Notes under the pieces: model-generated
What the model was told of the DNA's origin: nothing
Databases searched by the model: none
What the model saw: the letters and a program-made list of their open reading frames with translations, nothing else
Part shown: positions 55,540-64,000 of the stretch, in pieces
How positions within the stretch are numbered: position 1 is the stretch's first letter
Layout: each line of letters opens with the position of its first letter
DNA from: Pelomonas saccharophila_A
Lineage (GTDB): Bacteria; Pseudomonadota; Gammaproteobacteria; Burkholderiales; Burkholderiaceae_C
Direction: 5' to 3'
NCBI RefSeq assembly: GCF_031458095.1
Contig: NZ_JAVDXU010000002.1
Span: 186,001-250,000, forward strand
Length of the DNA: 64,000 nt
Translations under genes and position numbers: made by a program

Positions 55540-56487
55540 TCAGTGCAGCGCCGCCTCCAGCGCGTCGACGAACATCTTGGCGACGTCGAAGCCGCTCTGG
55601 TCGGTGATCTCCTGGAAGCAGGTCGGGCTGGTCACGTTGATCTCGGTGACGTTCTCGCCGATGACGTCCAGGCCCACCAGCAGCAGGCCGCGGGCGGCGA
55701 GGATGGGGCCGAGATATTCGGCGATCTCGCGATCCCGCGCGGTGAGCGGTCGGGCCACGCCCTTGCCGCCGGCCGCGAGGTTGCCACGCACTTCGCCGCC
55801 CTGGGGGATGCGCGCCAGGCAATGCGGCACCGGCTTGCCGCCGATGATGAGGATACGCTTGTCGCCCTCGGCGATGGCCGGGATGAAGCGCTGCACCATG
55901 ACCGTCTGCGTGCCGTCCTTGTTCAGCGTCTCGATGATGCTGCCGAGGTTGAGGCCATCGTCCTTGACGCGGAAGATGCCCATGCCGCCCATGCCGTCCA
56001 GCGGCTTCAGGATGATGTCGCGCTGCTCGGCGTGGAAGGCGCGGATCTCGGCCGGGGCGCGCGTCACCAGCGTGGGCGAGATGAACTGCGGGAACTCGAG
56101 GATGGCCAGCTTCTCGGGGTGTTCGCGCAGGGCGCTGGCACGGTTGAAGACCTTGGCGCCCTCGCGCTCGGCCTGGCTGAGCAGATGGGTGGCATAGAAG
56201 AACTCGCTGTCGAAGGGCGGGTCCTTGCGCATCAGCACGGCGTCGACGTCGGCGAGGGCGACATCGGCCGTGGCTTCGACCTTGAACCAGTCATGCGCAT
56301 CACCGGTCAGCGTGATGTGGCGGGCAGCACGGGCCGTCACGCGGCCGCCGCGCAGCCAGACCAGCTGGCCGACCTCGCAGGCGACGATGCTGTGGCCACG
56401 CTTGGCGGCCTCGCGCATCATCGCGAAGGTGGAGTCCTTGTAGGTCTTGAAGGTGTCGAGAGGGTCGGCAACGAATAGCAGCTTCAT
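55540..56487 (-). CDS. gshB: Glutathione synthetase
   Basis: 315 residues. It joins gamma-glutamylcysteine to glycine with ATP. The ATP-grasp pattern is clear: KLLFVADPLDTFKTYKDSTFAM at the start, DAVLMRKDPPFDSEF, ILKPLDGMGGMGIFRV, QRFIPAIAEGDKRIL, RIPQGGEVRGNLAAGG and GLDVIGENVTEINVTSPTCFQEI. The ATG at 56487 gives the usual N-terminus. gshA is not next to it, unlike in many Burkholderiales. Confidence 0.97.
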   Translation of the reverse strand: MKLLFVADPLDTFKTYKDSTFAMMREAAKRGHSIVACEVGQLVWLRGGRVTARAARHITLTGDAHDWFKVEATADVALADVDAVLMRKDPPFDSEFFYATHLLSQAEREGAKVFNRASALREHPEKLAILEFPQFISPTLVTRAPAEIRAFHAEQRDIILKPLDGMGGMGIFRVKDDGLNLGSIIETLNKDGTQTVMVQRFIPAIAEGDKRILIIGGKPVPHCLARIPQGGEVRGNLAAGGKGVARPLTARDREIAEYLGPILAARGLLLVGLDVIGENVTEINVTSPTCFQEITDQSGFDVAKMFVDALEAALH

Positions 56488-56547
56488 GATCGGGGCAGCG
56501 CCTGTGCAATCCGGCCAGTGTTGCACAGGGCCGAACGCCCCGCCCGC

Positions 56548-57726
56548 CTAGGGCTGAGAACGGCGAAAGAGCGCGACGGCGGTCGCGACGCCGCCGGCCA
56601 CCACACCCCAGAAGGCTGCGCCGATGCCGAACAGGCTGATGCCGGACAGGCAGACCAGGAAGGTCAGGATGGCCGCGTCGCGATGGCCTTCGTCCTTCAG
56701 CGCCGTGGCCAGGGCGCCGGCGATGGTGCCGAGCAGGGCCAGGCCGGCAATCGCCGCGACCAGTTCGCGCGGGAAGGCCGACAGCAGGATGGCGACGGCG
56801 CCGCCGGCCAGGCCGAGCAGCACATAGAACAGGCCGGCGGCGACGCTGGCCGTGTAGCGGCGTGCCGGGTCTTCATGCGCCTCGCGGCCCATGCAGATGG
56901 CGGCCGTGATGGCGGCGAGATTGAAGGCATAGCCGCCGAAAGGCGCCAGCAGCGTCGTCGCCGCGCCGGTCACGGCGATGGAAGCCGACACGGGCGTTGC
57001 ATAGCCGCTGGCACGCTGGGCCGCCACGCCGGGGAGGTTCTGCGAGGCCATGGTGACGATGAAGAGAGGCAGGGCCACGCCGATGGCGGCATGCCAGGTG
57101 AAATGGGGCGCGGTCCAGACCGGCAGCGCGAAGAGCTGCGAGGTGTCGACCCCGGCAAAGCTGAGTCGCCCCTGGGCCAGGGCGACGATGACCCCGGCGA
57201 TCAGCACGCCCGGCACGGCATAGCGCGGCCACAGCCGCCGGCCGACCAGATAGGCCACGGCCATGGCGACGACGAGCCCGGGCGCCGTCTTCACGCTGGT
57301 CACCGCATCCAGGCCGAAGCGGGCCAGCACGCCGGCCAGCAGGGCCGAGGCGATGGCCACCGGGATGCGGTCCATCAGCTTCTCGAACCAGCCGCTGGCG
57401 CCGGCCCAGGCGATCAGCAGGCCGCAGACGACGAAGGCGGCGATGGCCTCGGGCATCTCCACGCCCGAGGTCGAGGCCAGCAGGGCCGCACCGGGCGTGG
57501 ACCAGGCGGTCAGGATGGGCTGGCGCGTCCACAGGCTCAGGGCCAGGCTGGTCAGGCCCATGCCCAGGCCCAGGGCCCACAGCCAGGAGGCGGTCTGGGC
57601 CGGCGTGGCACCGAGGGCCACGGTGGCCTGGAAGATGATGGCGACCGAGCTGGTGTAGCCCACCAGCACCGCGACGAAGCCGGCCACGACGGTGGACGGC
57701 GAAAAGTCTTGCAGCAAGCGGCTCAT
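56548..57726 (-). CDS. benE: BenE-family benzoate/H+ symporter
   Basis: 392 residues with about 11-12 membrane helices. Family segments: STVVAGFVAVLVGYTSSVAI, ILTAWSTPGAALLAST, FIVTMASQNLPGVAAQRASGY and APFGGYAFNLAAITAAICMG. It likely imports benzoate or a similar acid with protons. No benzoate-catabolism genes are in the window. The ATG at 57726 gives MSRLLQDFSPST; upstream starts lie in the repeat-rich gap. Confidence 0.9.
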   Translation of the reverse strand: MSRLLQDFSPSTVVAGFVAVLVGYTSSVAIIFQATVALGATPAQTASWLWALGLGMGLTSLALSLWTRQPILTAWSTPGAALLASTSGVEMPEAIAAFVVCGLLIAWAGASGWFEKLMDRIPVAIASALLAGVLARFGLDAVTSVKTAPGLVVAMAVAYLVGRRLWPRYAVPGVLIAGVIVALAQGRLSFAGVDTSQLFALPVWTAPHFTWHAAIGVALPLFIVTMASQNLPGVAAQRASGYATPVSASIAVTGAATTLLAPFGGYAFNLAAITAAICMGREAHEDPARRYTASVAAGLFYVLLGLAGGAVAILLSAFPRELVAAIAGLALLGTIAGALATALKDEGHRDAAILTFLVCLSGISLFGIGAAFWGVVAGGVATAVALFRRSQP

Positions 57727-57742
57727 GCGGCCAGCATAGCTT

Positions 57743-57895
57743 TGAGCCCCTCGCCCAGGCCCGCGCCGCCACCGGCGGGCCGGCTTGCGGAGCGGAGTCG
57801 GACACAAGCAGTCCCTGCGGACTGCTTGTGCCTACGGAGCGCCACAGGCCTCTGGCCTGTGGCAGGCCCGGCGCTCGGCCCGAATCGGGGCGAGG
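57743..57895 (-). repeat. Dispersed hairpin repeat, copy C (variant with different core)
   Basis: Shares ends with copies A, B and D (GAGCCCCTCGCCCAGGC and GGCCCGGCGCTCGGCCCG) but a different internal part with two perfect hairpins: CACAAGCAGTCC-ctgc-GGACTGCTTGTG (57803-57830) and GCCACAGGCC-tct-GGCCTGTGGC (57841-57863). It fills the 197-base gap between divergent benE and the glutamine amidotransferase gene, so promoter signals could overlap it. Confidence 0.75.
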
Positions 57896-57923
57896 CATGA
57901 TGGGAACCTGAGGAGATTTGTCG

Positions 57924-58697
57924 ATGTGCCGGTTCCTGGCCTACTCGGGCGACGCGATCTATCTGGAAGATCTGGTCTGCAAGCCGCGCCATTCCCTGGT
58001 GCGCCAGAGCCTGCAGGCATCGGAAGCCAAGTCGGTGACCAATGGCGACGGTTTCGGCATCGGCTGGTATGGCGAGCGCGACGCGCCGGGCGTCTACCGC
58101 GAGGTCATGCCGGCCTGGAGCGACGAGAACCTGCTGGCCCTGTGCGCCAATGTGCGCTCCCACCTCTTCATGGCCCATGTGCGGGCGGCCACCGGCGGCG
58201 GCGTGTCGCGGCTGAACTGCCACCCCTTCCATCTCGGTCGCTATCTCTTCATCCACAACGGCCAGGTCGGCGACTTCCCGCGCCTGCGCCGCGGCATGGA
58301 GGCCCAGCTGTCCGACGAGCTCTACGACCTGCGCCGCGGTGCGACGGACTCCGAGCTGCTCTTCCTGCTCATCATGGGCCGCGTGAAGGCCGGCGCGACG
58401 GTGGAGGCGGCGACGCGCCAGGTGCTGCTGGACACGGTGGACGAGATGGAGGTGCGCGGCTTCACCACGCCGCTGCGCTTCTCGGCGGCCCTGGCCGACG
58501 GTGAACAGCTCTGGGCCGTGCGCTGGGCCAGCGACGACAAGCCACCCAGCCTCTATCTCAAGCCCCAGCCGGGCGGCTGGGCGATCGCATCGGAGCCGCT
58601 GGGCGACGATGCCGAGGCCTGGCAGCCGCTCGCCAAGGGCGAGCTGGTGCATGTGCACGACGGGCGCATCGAGCGGCGCCTGCTCTGCAGCGGCTAA
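57924..58697 (+). CDS. Class II glutamine amidotransferase (YafJ-like)
   Basis: 257 residues starting MCRFLAYSG: Cys2 is the N-terminal nucleophile after Met removal, so the ATG at 57924 is required; GAGGAG lies 9 bases upstream. GDGFGIGWYGERDAPGVYRE, MAHVRAATGG, NCHPFHLGRYLFIHNGQVGDF and DSELLFLLIM match the class II NTN-hydrolase family. The acceptor substrate is unknown. Its stop overlaps that of the convergent permease gene by 4 bases. Confidence 0.94.
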   Translation: MCRFLAYSGDAIYLEDLVCKPRHSLVRQSLQASEAKSVTNGDGFGIGWYGERDAPGVYREVMPAWSDENLLALCANVRSHLFMAHVRAATGGGVSRLNCHPFHLGRYLFIHNGQVGDFPRLRRGMEAQLSDELYDLRRGATDSELLFLLIMGRVKAGATVEAATRQVLLDTVDEMEVRGFTTPLRFSAALADGEQLWAVRWASDDKPPSLYLKPQPGGWAIASEPLGDDAEAWQPLAKGELVHVHDGRIERRLLCSG

Positions 58698-60013
58698 GGC
58701 TTGAGCAAGAGCAGCAGCAAACCGCCCACCGCCAGCACCGCCACGCCGACAACGGCGCCGGCTTTCACATAGGCCAGGCTGGCCCACAGCAGATAGCCGC
58801 TGCAGACGCTGAACAGCAGCGGCAGCCAGGGATAGAGGGGCACGCGAAACGGCCGCGGCGCATCGGGCTCGCGCCGGCGCAGCACGATCAGCGCTCCGCC
58901 GCTGAGGACCAGGAAGGCCCAGTAGACCGGCGACAGGTAGTCCACCATGGTCGAGAAGCCGCCGCGCGTGGCGTCGCCCAGGGCGACCAGCAGCAAGGCC
59001 ACGGCGGCTGTGGCGACGACGGCGGCGCTGGGCGTGCCGCGTTGCGCGTTCCAGCGCGCCAGCCGCCATTCGGAGGCCAGGTCGCGCGCCGCCGCATAGG
59101 TGGTGCGCGGGCCGGCGATGAGGATGGCGTTCATGACCGACAGGGCCGTCAGCGTGACGAGGCCCACCATCAGCAATTCGGCGCCGCGCCCGAAGGCGAC
59201 GCGCATCAGCTCGGCAGCCGGCGCCTCGCTGTGCGCCAGGCCGGGCAGGCCCAGCACACGCACGTAGGCCCAGTTGGCCAGCAGATAGAGGGTCATGACG
59301 ACGCCGAGGCCCAGCAACAGCGCGCGGACGATGCCGCGCTTGTCGTCGCGCATCTCGGCGGACAGCGTCGCCGCATCGCTCCAGCCGCCATAGGCCAGGA
59401 AGACAAAGACCATGGCTGTGCCCCAGTCGGTGCGTGGCGTCGCCGCGCCCTGGGTTGCGGGCGGCTGGCCGCCGAGCTGCTGGGCGCCGGCCGCCAGGCC
59501 CAGCAGCAGCAGGCCGGCGATGACCAGGGTCGTCAACCCCAGCTGCGTGCCCAGGCCCACGCGCACGCCCAGCAGGTTGAGCCCCGTCAGCCCCACGATC
59601 AATGCCGCAGCCAGCAGCGCGCTGGCATGCATGCCCAGCCACGGACTGAGGTCGACGACTTGCGACAGGTAGTCGCCGAAGACGAATCCCAGCAGGGCCA
59701 TGGAGCCGGTGTGGATGACGGCGAAGCGCGACCAGGCGAACAGAAAGCCCAGGCGCCGGCCATAGGCGCGGCTCAGGAAGTGGTAGTCGCCGCCGGCGTC
59801 CGGGAAGGCCGCGGCCAGTTCGGCAAAGCACAGGGCGCCGACAAAGGACAGCAGGCCTCCGAGGGCCCAGGCGAGGTAGAGCTGGGCCACATCGGGCAGG
59901 GACTGCGCCACCATCGGCGAGGTCTTGAAGATGCCGGCGCCGACGACCATGCCGACGTACAAGGCGGCGGCATGCCGGGCACCCAGGCGGCGCTCCGGCG
60001 TGGCCCCGCTCAA
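58694..60013 (-). CDS. APC-family amino acid permease
   Basis: 439 residues with about 12 membrane helices. The consensus GMVVGAGIFKTSPMVAQ in helix 1 and FAELAAAFPDAGGDYHFL in helix 2-3 are typical of APC permeases. The substrate is not readable. TTG at 60013 overlaps the kup stop as TTGA with AAGG 7 bases upstream, so it is coupled to kup. Confidence 0.88.
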   Translation of the reverse strand: MSGATPERRLGARHAAALYVGMVVGAGIFKTSPMVAQSLPDVAQLYLAWALGGLLSFVGALCFAELAAAFPDAGGDYHFLSRAYGRRLGFLFAWSRFAVIHTGSMALLGFVFGDYLSQVVDLSPWLGMHASALLAAALIVGLTGLNLLGVRVGLGTQLGLTTLVIAGLLLLGLAAGAQQLGGQPPATQGAATPRTDWGTAMVFVFLAYGGWSDAATLSAEMRDDKRGIVRALLLGLGVVMTLYLLANWAYVRVLGLPGLAHSEAPAAELMRVAFGRGAELLMVGLVTLTALSVMNAILIAGPRTTYAAARDLASEWRLARWNAQRGTPSAAVVATAAVALLLVALGDATRGGFSTMVDYLSPVYWAFLVLSGGALIVLRRREPDAPRPFRVPLYPWLPLLFSVCSGYLLWASLAYVKAGAVVGVAVLAVGGLLLLLLKP

Positions 60014-61941
60014 ATCTCGACCTTGCTACCGAGCTCGACGATGCGGTTGGTCGGCAGATGCAGGAAGTCCGCCGCGGCAGCCGCGTTGCGGTGCATGCTG
60101 GCGAAGAGCTTCTCGCGCCACAGCGCCATGCCCGAGCCGATGGTCGGGATGACGATGTCACGGCTCAAGAAATAGCTCGTTTCCATGTCGTCCAGCTGCA
60201 CGCCATGCTTCTTCAGCAGGGCCAGGGCCTCGGGCACGTCGGGTTCGTTCTTGAAGCCGAAATGCAGGGCCACCTGCCAGCAGCAATGCCCCAGGGCCTC
60301 GACCTCGCAGCGCTTCTCGAAGCCTATCCACGGCACCTCGTGATGCTTGACGGTGACGAAGACGTTCTGCTCGTGCAGCACCTTGTTGTGCTTGAGGTTG
60401 TGCAGCAGCGCGTTGGGCGTGGAGCCCTTCTCGGCCGACAGGAAGACGGCCGTGCCGGCGACGCGCGTCGGCGGGTTGATGAAGACGGCGTCGAGGAAGG
60501 TGTCGAGTTCGATGGCGTCCTCGCGCAGCTTGTCGGACAGCTGTTTGCGGCCCTGCTTCCAGGTCAGCATCAGCGTGAACATGCCGATGCCGATGAGCAG
60601 CGGGAACCAGCCACCGGCGGCGATCTTCAGCAGGTTGGACGCCAGGAAGGTCACGTCGATGAGGAAGAAGACGCCGGTGGCCGCGACGCACAGGGCCAGC
60701 GGGTATTTCCAGCCGTAGCGGATGACGAAGAAGGTCATCACCGTCGTGATCGTCATGTCGATGGTGACGGCCACGCCGTAGGCCCCGGCCAGCTTGGTGG
60801 ACGAGCCGAAGAAGACGACGGCGACGACGACCAGGGCGAACAGGCCCCAGTTGATGAAGGGCACGTAGATCTGGCCGGTGTCGCGCACGCTGGTGTGCAG
60901 CACACGCAGCCGCGGCAGGATGCCCAGCTGAATGGCCTGTTTGGTGACCGAGAAGGCGGCCGTGATCAGGGCCTGCGACGCGACGATGGCGGCCGCCGTG
61001 GCGAGCAGGAACAGCGGGATCTCGGCCCAACCCGGCGCCAGCAGGAAGAAGGGGTTCTTCACGCCTTCGGGGTTGTCCAGCAGCATGGCGCCCTGGCCGA
61101 AGTAGTTGATGACCAGGGCCGGCATGACGACGCCGTACCAGGCGATGCGGATGGGCCTCTTGCCGAAGTGGCCGAGGTCGGCATACAGAGCCTCGCCGCC
61201 GGTCACGACCAGCACGACGGCGCCCAGCGCAACGAAGGCCACCCAGCGGTATTCCAGGCAGAACTTCAACGCGTACACCGGGTTGACGGCAGTCAGCACA
61301 TGCGGGTTGTCGAAGATATGCGGCAGGCCCAGGGCCACCAGCACCAGGAACCAGGTCAGCATGACGGGACCGAAGGCCTTGCCGATGCCGCCGGTGCCGA
61401 AGCGCTGCACGGCGAACAGGCCCACCATGACGATCAGCGTGATCGGCAGGATGGCGTCGTGGAACTGGGGCTCGTAGACGTCGATGCCCTCGACGGCGCC
61501 CAGCACCGTCATGGCCGGCGTGATGACGGCGTCGCCGAAGAAGATGGCCGTGCCGAACAGGCCCACCAGCAGCAGGGTGCGGCGCAGCGGCGGCTTGTCG
61601 TTCACGGCATTGGTGGCCAGGGCCAGCATGGCGATGAGGCCGCCTTCGCCGTTGTTGTCCGCGCGCAGGATGAGCAGCACGTATTTGACGGATACGACGG
61701 TAGTCAGCGTCCAGAACAGCAGGGACAGCACGCCGAGGATGTTGTCCGGCGTGGTGGCGACGTGGCCGCCATGGAAGACCTCCTTGAGGGCGTACAAGGG
61801 GCTGGTGCCGATGTCGCCATAGACCACTCCGAGGGCCCCGAGGGTCAGACCCGCCAGCGCCGAAGGGCTGCGAGCCGCGTGGGAAGAACTCACTTCACGA
61901 AGACCACCGGCTTGGGGTGGCGTTTGTTCGAAAGTGGGCAT
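60010..61941 (-). CDS. kup: Low-affinity potassium transporter Kup
   Basis: 643 residues, 12 predicted helices (about 27-440) and a C-terminal cytoplasmic domain. Family motifs: LGALGVVYGDIGTSPLYALKE, GDAVITPAMTVLGAVEGI, GGEALYADLGHFGKRPIRIAW. It imports K+ with protons. The ATG at 61941 is the first plausible start. It is the upstream gene of a kup-APC pair. Confidence 0.96.
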   Translation of the reverse strand: MPTFEQTPPQAGGLREVSSSHAARSPSALAGLTLGALGVVYGDIGTSPLYALKEVFHGGHVATTPDNILGVLSLLFWTLTTVVSVKYVLLILRADNNGEGGLIAMLALATNAVNDKPPLRRTLLLVGLFGTAIFFGDAVITPAMTVLGAVEGIDVYEPQFHDAILPITLIVMVGLFAVQRFGTGGIGKAFGPVMLTWFLVLVALGLPHIFDNPHVLTAVNPVYALKFCLEYRWVAFVALGAVVLVVTGGEALYADLGHFGKRPIRIAWYGVVMPALVINYFGQGAMLLDNPEGVKNPFFLLAPGWAEIPLFLLATAAAIVASQALITAAFSVTKQAIQLGILPRLRVLHTSVRDTGQIYVPFINWGLFALVVVAVVFFGSSTKLAGAYGVAVTIDMTITTVMTFFVIRYGWKYPLALCVAATGVFFLIDVTFLASNLLKIAAGGWFPLLIGIGMFTLMLTWKQGRKQLSDKLREDAIELDTFLDAVFINPPTRVAGTAVFLSAEKGSTPNALLHNLKHNKVLHEQNVFVTVKHHEVPWIGFEKRCEVEALGHCCWQVALHFGFKNEPDVPEALALLKKHGVQLDDMETSYFLSRDIVIPTIGSGMALWREKLFASMHRNAAAAADFLHLPTNRIVELGSKVEI

Positions 61942-61998
61942 TCTGCGCCCGGTTTTGGGTTTTTGTGCAGCGCAGCAAAACCTGGGTTCCGAGGCTTG

Positions 61999-62020
61999 AC
62001 GCCTGCCCCCTGGCAGGCGT
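61999..62020 (-). terminator. Hairpin after the M13 peptidase gene
   Basis: Perfect 9-bp stem ACGCCTGCC (61999-62007) / GGCAGGCGT (62012-62020) with a 4-base loop, 18 bases beyond the M13 stop. No strong T run follows on the minus strand, so it is a weak or factor-assisted terminator. Confidence 0.5.
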
Positions 62021-62037
62021 AGGCGCGGGCGAGACCG

Positions 62038-64000
62038 TCACCAGATGCGGATGCGGGCCTCGCTGGGCTTGAACATCTTGTCGCCGGCCTGGGTCTTGAA
62101 GGCTTCGTGGAAGCCGTCGTGGTTGACGGCGGCCCCATTGGCGCGGAATTCGGCCGGCGAATGCGGGTCGGCCGTCAGCTGCTGCAGGCGGCGCGGCTCG
62201 CGCATCTTCTCGCGCCAGGCCTGGGACCAGCCCATGAAGAAGCGCTGCGGGCCGGTCAGCCCGTCGATGACGGGCGCCGGCTTGCCGCCGAGCGACCGCA
62301 GATAGGCCTTGTAGGCGATCTGCAGGCCCGACAGGTCGGCCATGTTCTCGCCCAGGGTCAGCTTGCCGTTCACATGCTTGCCGGGGATGGGCTCGTAGGC
62401 CTCGTACTGGGCTACCAGACGGGCGCCAACGGCCTCGAAGGCCTGGCGGTCGGCATCGGTCCACCAGTTGGAGAGCGCGCCCTCGCCATCGAACTGGCTG
62501 CCCTCGTCGTCGAAGCCATGGCTGATCTCGTGGCCGATGACGGCACCGATGGCGCCGTAGTTCACCGCGTCGTCGGCCCGGGTGTTGTACAGCGGCGGCT
62601 GCAGCACGGCGGCCGGGAAGACGATCTCGTTGAAGGTCGGGTTGTAGTAGGCGTTGACGGTCTGCGGCGTCATGCCCCATTCGCGCTTGTCCACCGGCTT
62701 GCCGGCCTTGGCGGCCTGGCGCTGCCATTCGAAGCGCTGGGCACGCTGGCGGTTGCCGAGCGGGTCGCCGGCCTTGATCTCCAGCGCCGCATAGCTGCGC
62801 CAGACATCGGGATAGCCGATCTTGACCAGGTATTTGGACAGCTTGTCCTTGGCCTTGGCCTTGGTGGCCGGCGTCATCCAGGTCAGGCCGTCGATGGATT
62901 CGCCATAGGCCGCCAGCAGGTTGTTGACGAGCTTGAGCATGCGCGCCTTGTCGGCCGCGGCGAAATGGCGCTTCACATAGGCCTCGCCGACGGCCTCGCC
63001 CAGGTTGTTGTTGACGTCGGCCACCGCCTGCTGCCAGCGCGGCTGCTCGGTCTTGGCGCCGCTCAAGGCCGTGCCGCGGTAGGCGAAGCGGGCCTCGCGC
63101 AAGGGCTGGGGCAGGACATCGGCGTTGAGGTCCAGCGCGCGCAGGGCGAGATAGGCGCGCACATCCTCCAGCGGCGCCTCGGCCAGCAGCTTGGCGGCAG
63201 CGGCGGCATAGCTCGGCTGGGCGACGATGACGCGGTCGGGTGCCGGCACGCCCGCGGCGGCCAGCAGGGCGGCCCAGTCCAGGCCCGGCGCCTTGGCCGC
63301 CAGCTCGACCGGCGTCATGGGGTTGTAGACCTTCTGCGGGTCGCGGTTCTCCTCGGCCGGCCATTGGGCCGCGGCCAGGCGTTGCTCGAGGGCATAGGCA
63401 CGCGCGGCGGCGCCGTCGGGCAGGCCGGCCGCGCCGGCCAGGGCCTGCAGATAGGCCTGGTAGGCCGTGCGGGCGGCGGCCATGCGGGCGTCGTCCTTCA
63501 GGTAGTAGTCGCGGTCGGGCAGGCCCAGGCCGGCCTGGTTCAGCGTCAGGCGGCTGATGCCGGGCTGCTTGAAGTCGGGATCAACGCTCATCGTCAGCGG
63601 CTGGTCGACGACGCCGTTGCTCTGTCCCAGCCAGGCGGCCAGCTGCTCGCGGGTCTGCACGGCGCTCAGGCTCTCCAGCAGCGGCTTCACGGGCGCCAAG
63701 CCGGCCTTGTCGATGGCCGCCGTATCCATGAAGCTGGCGTAGTAGGCGCCGAGCTTGTGCTCGGCCGAGCCCGGCTTGGCCTTGGCGAGGCCTTCGACGA
63801 GGGCGCGCACGCGCTGGTCGGACAGGTCGCGCAACTGGGCCACCATGCCGAAGGAGGACTTGTCGGCCGGAATCTCGGTGGTGGACAGCCAATGGCCGTT
63901 GCCGGCGCGAAACAGGTCGTCCTGCGGGCGGACGACGCGGTCGAAGCCGGCGAGGTCGAGGCCGGAATGCGGGGCGGCGCCGGCCAGGCCGGCCAGGCCG
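62038..64000 (-). CDS. M13-family zinc metallopeptidase, 5' end outside the window
   Basis: At least 653 residues, running off the window. The frame begins ...GLDLAGFDRVVRPQDDLF and continues GHWLSTTEIPADKSSFG, the family's N-terminal domain. The catalytic region has NPTFNEIVFPAAVLQPP, the zinc motif VIGHEISHGFDDEGSQFDGEG and LGENMADLSGL (third ligand Glu). It ends ARIRIW. Neprilysin-like peptidase, probably exported by a signal outside the window; the location is inferred. Confidence 0.93.
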   Translation of the reverse strand, partial: GLAGLAGAAPHSGLDLAGFDRVVRPQDDLFRAGNGHWLSTTEIPADKSSFGMVAQLRDLSDQRVRALVEGLAKAKPGSAEHKLGAYYASFMDTAAIDKAGLAPVKPLLESLSAVQTREQLAAWLGQSNGVVDQPLTMSVDPDFKQPGISRLTLNQAGLGLPDRDYYLKDDARMAAARTAYQAYLQALAGAAGLPDGAAARAYALEQRLAAAQWPAEENRDPQKVYNPMTPVELAAKAPGLDWAALLAAAGVPAPDRVIVAQPSYAAAAAKLLAEAPLEDVRAYLALRALDLNADVLPQPLREARFAYRGTALSGAKTEQPRWQQAVADVNNNLGEAVGEAYVKRHFAAADKARMLKLVNNLLAAYGESIDGLTWMTPATKAKAKDKLSKYLVKIGYPDVWRSYAALEIKAGDPLGNRQRAQRFEWQRQAAKAGKPVDKREWGMTPQTVNAYYNPTFNEIVFPAAVLQPPLYNTRADDAVNYGAIGAVIGHEISHGFDDEGSQFDGEGALSNWWTDADRQAFEAVGARLVAQYEAYEPIPGKHVNGKLTLGENMADLSGLQIAYKAYLRSLGGKPAPVIDGLTGPQRFFMGWSQAWREKMREPRRLQQLTADPHSPAEFRANGAAVNHDGFHEAFKTQAGDKMFKPSEARIRIW

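Noticed and set aside
57723..60161. 812-residue open frame on the minus strand
   Set aside because: Alternate frame of the permease gene extended through the amidotransferase antisense; the true permease frame has clear APC motifs.

Overview
The window is about 70% G+C, densely packed chromosomal DNA that fits a betaproteobacterium of the order Burkholderiales, most like the Roseateles/Mitsuaria/Rubrivivax group (inference from gene content and order; no search was run). Pointers are an SAH riboswitch ahead of ahcY-tlyA-metF, dprA-smg, yajC-secD-secF, DUF1631 and DUF2917 proteins, a Bug-type solute-binding protein and several PEP-CTERM proteins. I see no tRNA, rRNA, phage, insertion sequence, CRISPR array or toxin-antitoxin locus. 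This is core and soft-accessory chromosome, not an island.

Layout. 0-6.6 kb: end of dprA, smg, a DUF1631 protein and the Sec accessory genes secF-secD-yajC (minus strand). 6.7-12.3 kb: a tight plus-strand run of a membrane diguanylate cyclase, a YcaQ-type DNA glycosylase, an exported adenosine-deaminase-like protein and an MFS exporter. 12.3-14.3 kb: aldo/keto reductase with a divergent AraC regulator. 14.35-17.5 kb: SAH riboswitch and the methyl-cycle operon ahcY-tlyA-metF. 17.6-22.8 kb: TonB-dependent receptor, low-molecular-weight protein tyrosine phosphatase and an exported GH74 xyloglucanase preceded by a 23-bp perfect palindrome. 22.8-34.5 kb: small metabolic and regulatory genes (prolidase, two 5-formyltetrahydrofolate cyclo-ligase paralogues, sterol-desaturase-like protein, TfoX-like protein, LysR, a membrane-anchored LuxR-type regulator with a DUF4199 partner, a K+/H+ antiporter and an alpha/beta hydrolase). 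34.5-47.1 kb: three PEP-CTERM proteins, soluble lytic transglycosylase, NDUFA9-like protein, glutathione transferase, and an overlapping operon of TPR-metallopeptidase, FUSC membrane protein and glutathione-dependent formaldehyde dehydrogenase. 47.4-50.2 kb: MarR and Bug protein divergent from a flavin monooxygenase, with a clear operator. 50.2-64 kb: membrane metallophosphoesterase, DUF885 protein, gshB, benE, class II glutamine amidotransferase, APC permease, kup and a truncated M13 peptidase.

Shared themes are one-carbon and methyl metabolism (ahcY, metF, two cyclo-ligases, formaldehyde dehydrogenase) and glutathione (gshB, GST, frmA), but these genes are scattered and not one cluster.

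The most unusual content is non-coding. A hairpin-rich dispersed repeat has four copies, three ending at or within about 10 bp of a stop codon and the fourth in a divergent gap. A roughly 560-bp imperfect giant palindrome lies before frmA. A nested palindromic element near 28.2 kb has stem mismatches that are all G-U wobbles on one strand only. A 75-nt element at 20.4 kb folds as a three-way junction with GNRA loops. Among proteins, the most striking is a TPR protein carrying a lethal-factor-like zinc protease motif, translationally coupled to a FUSC membrane protein and frmA.
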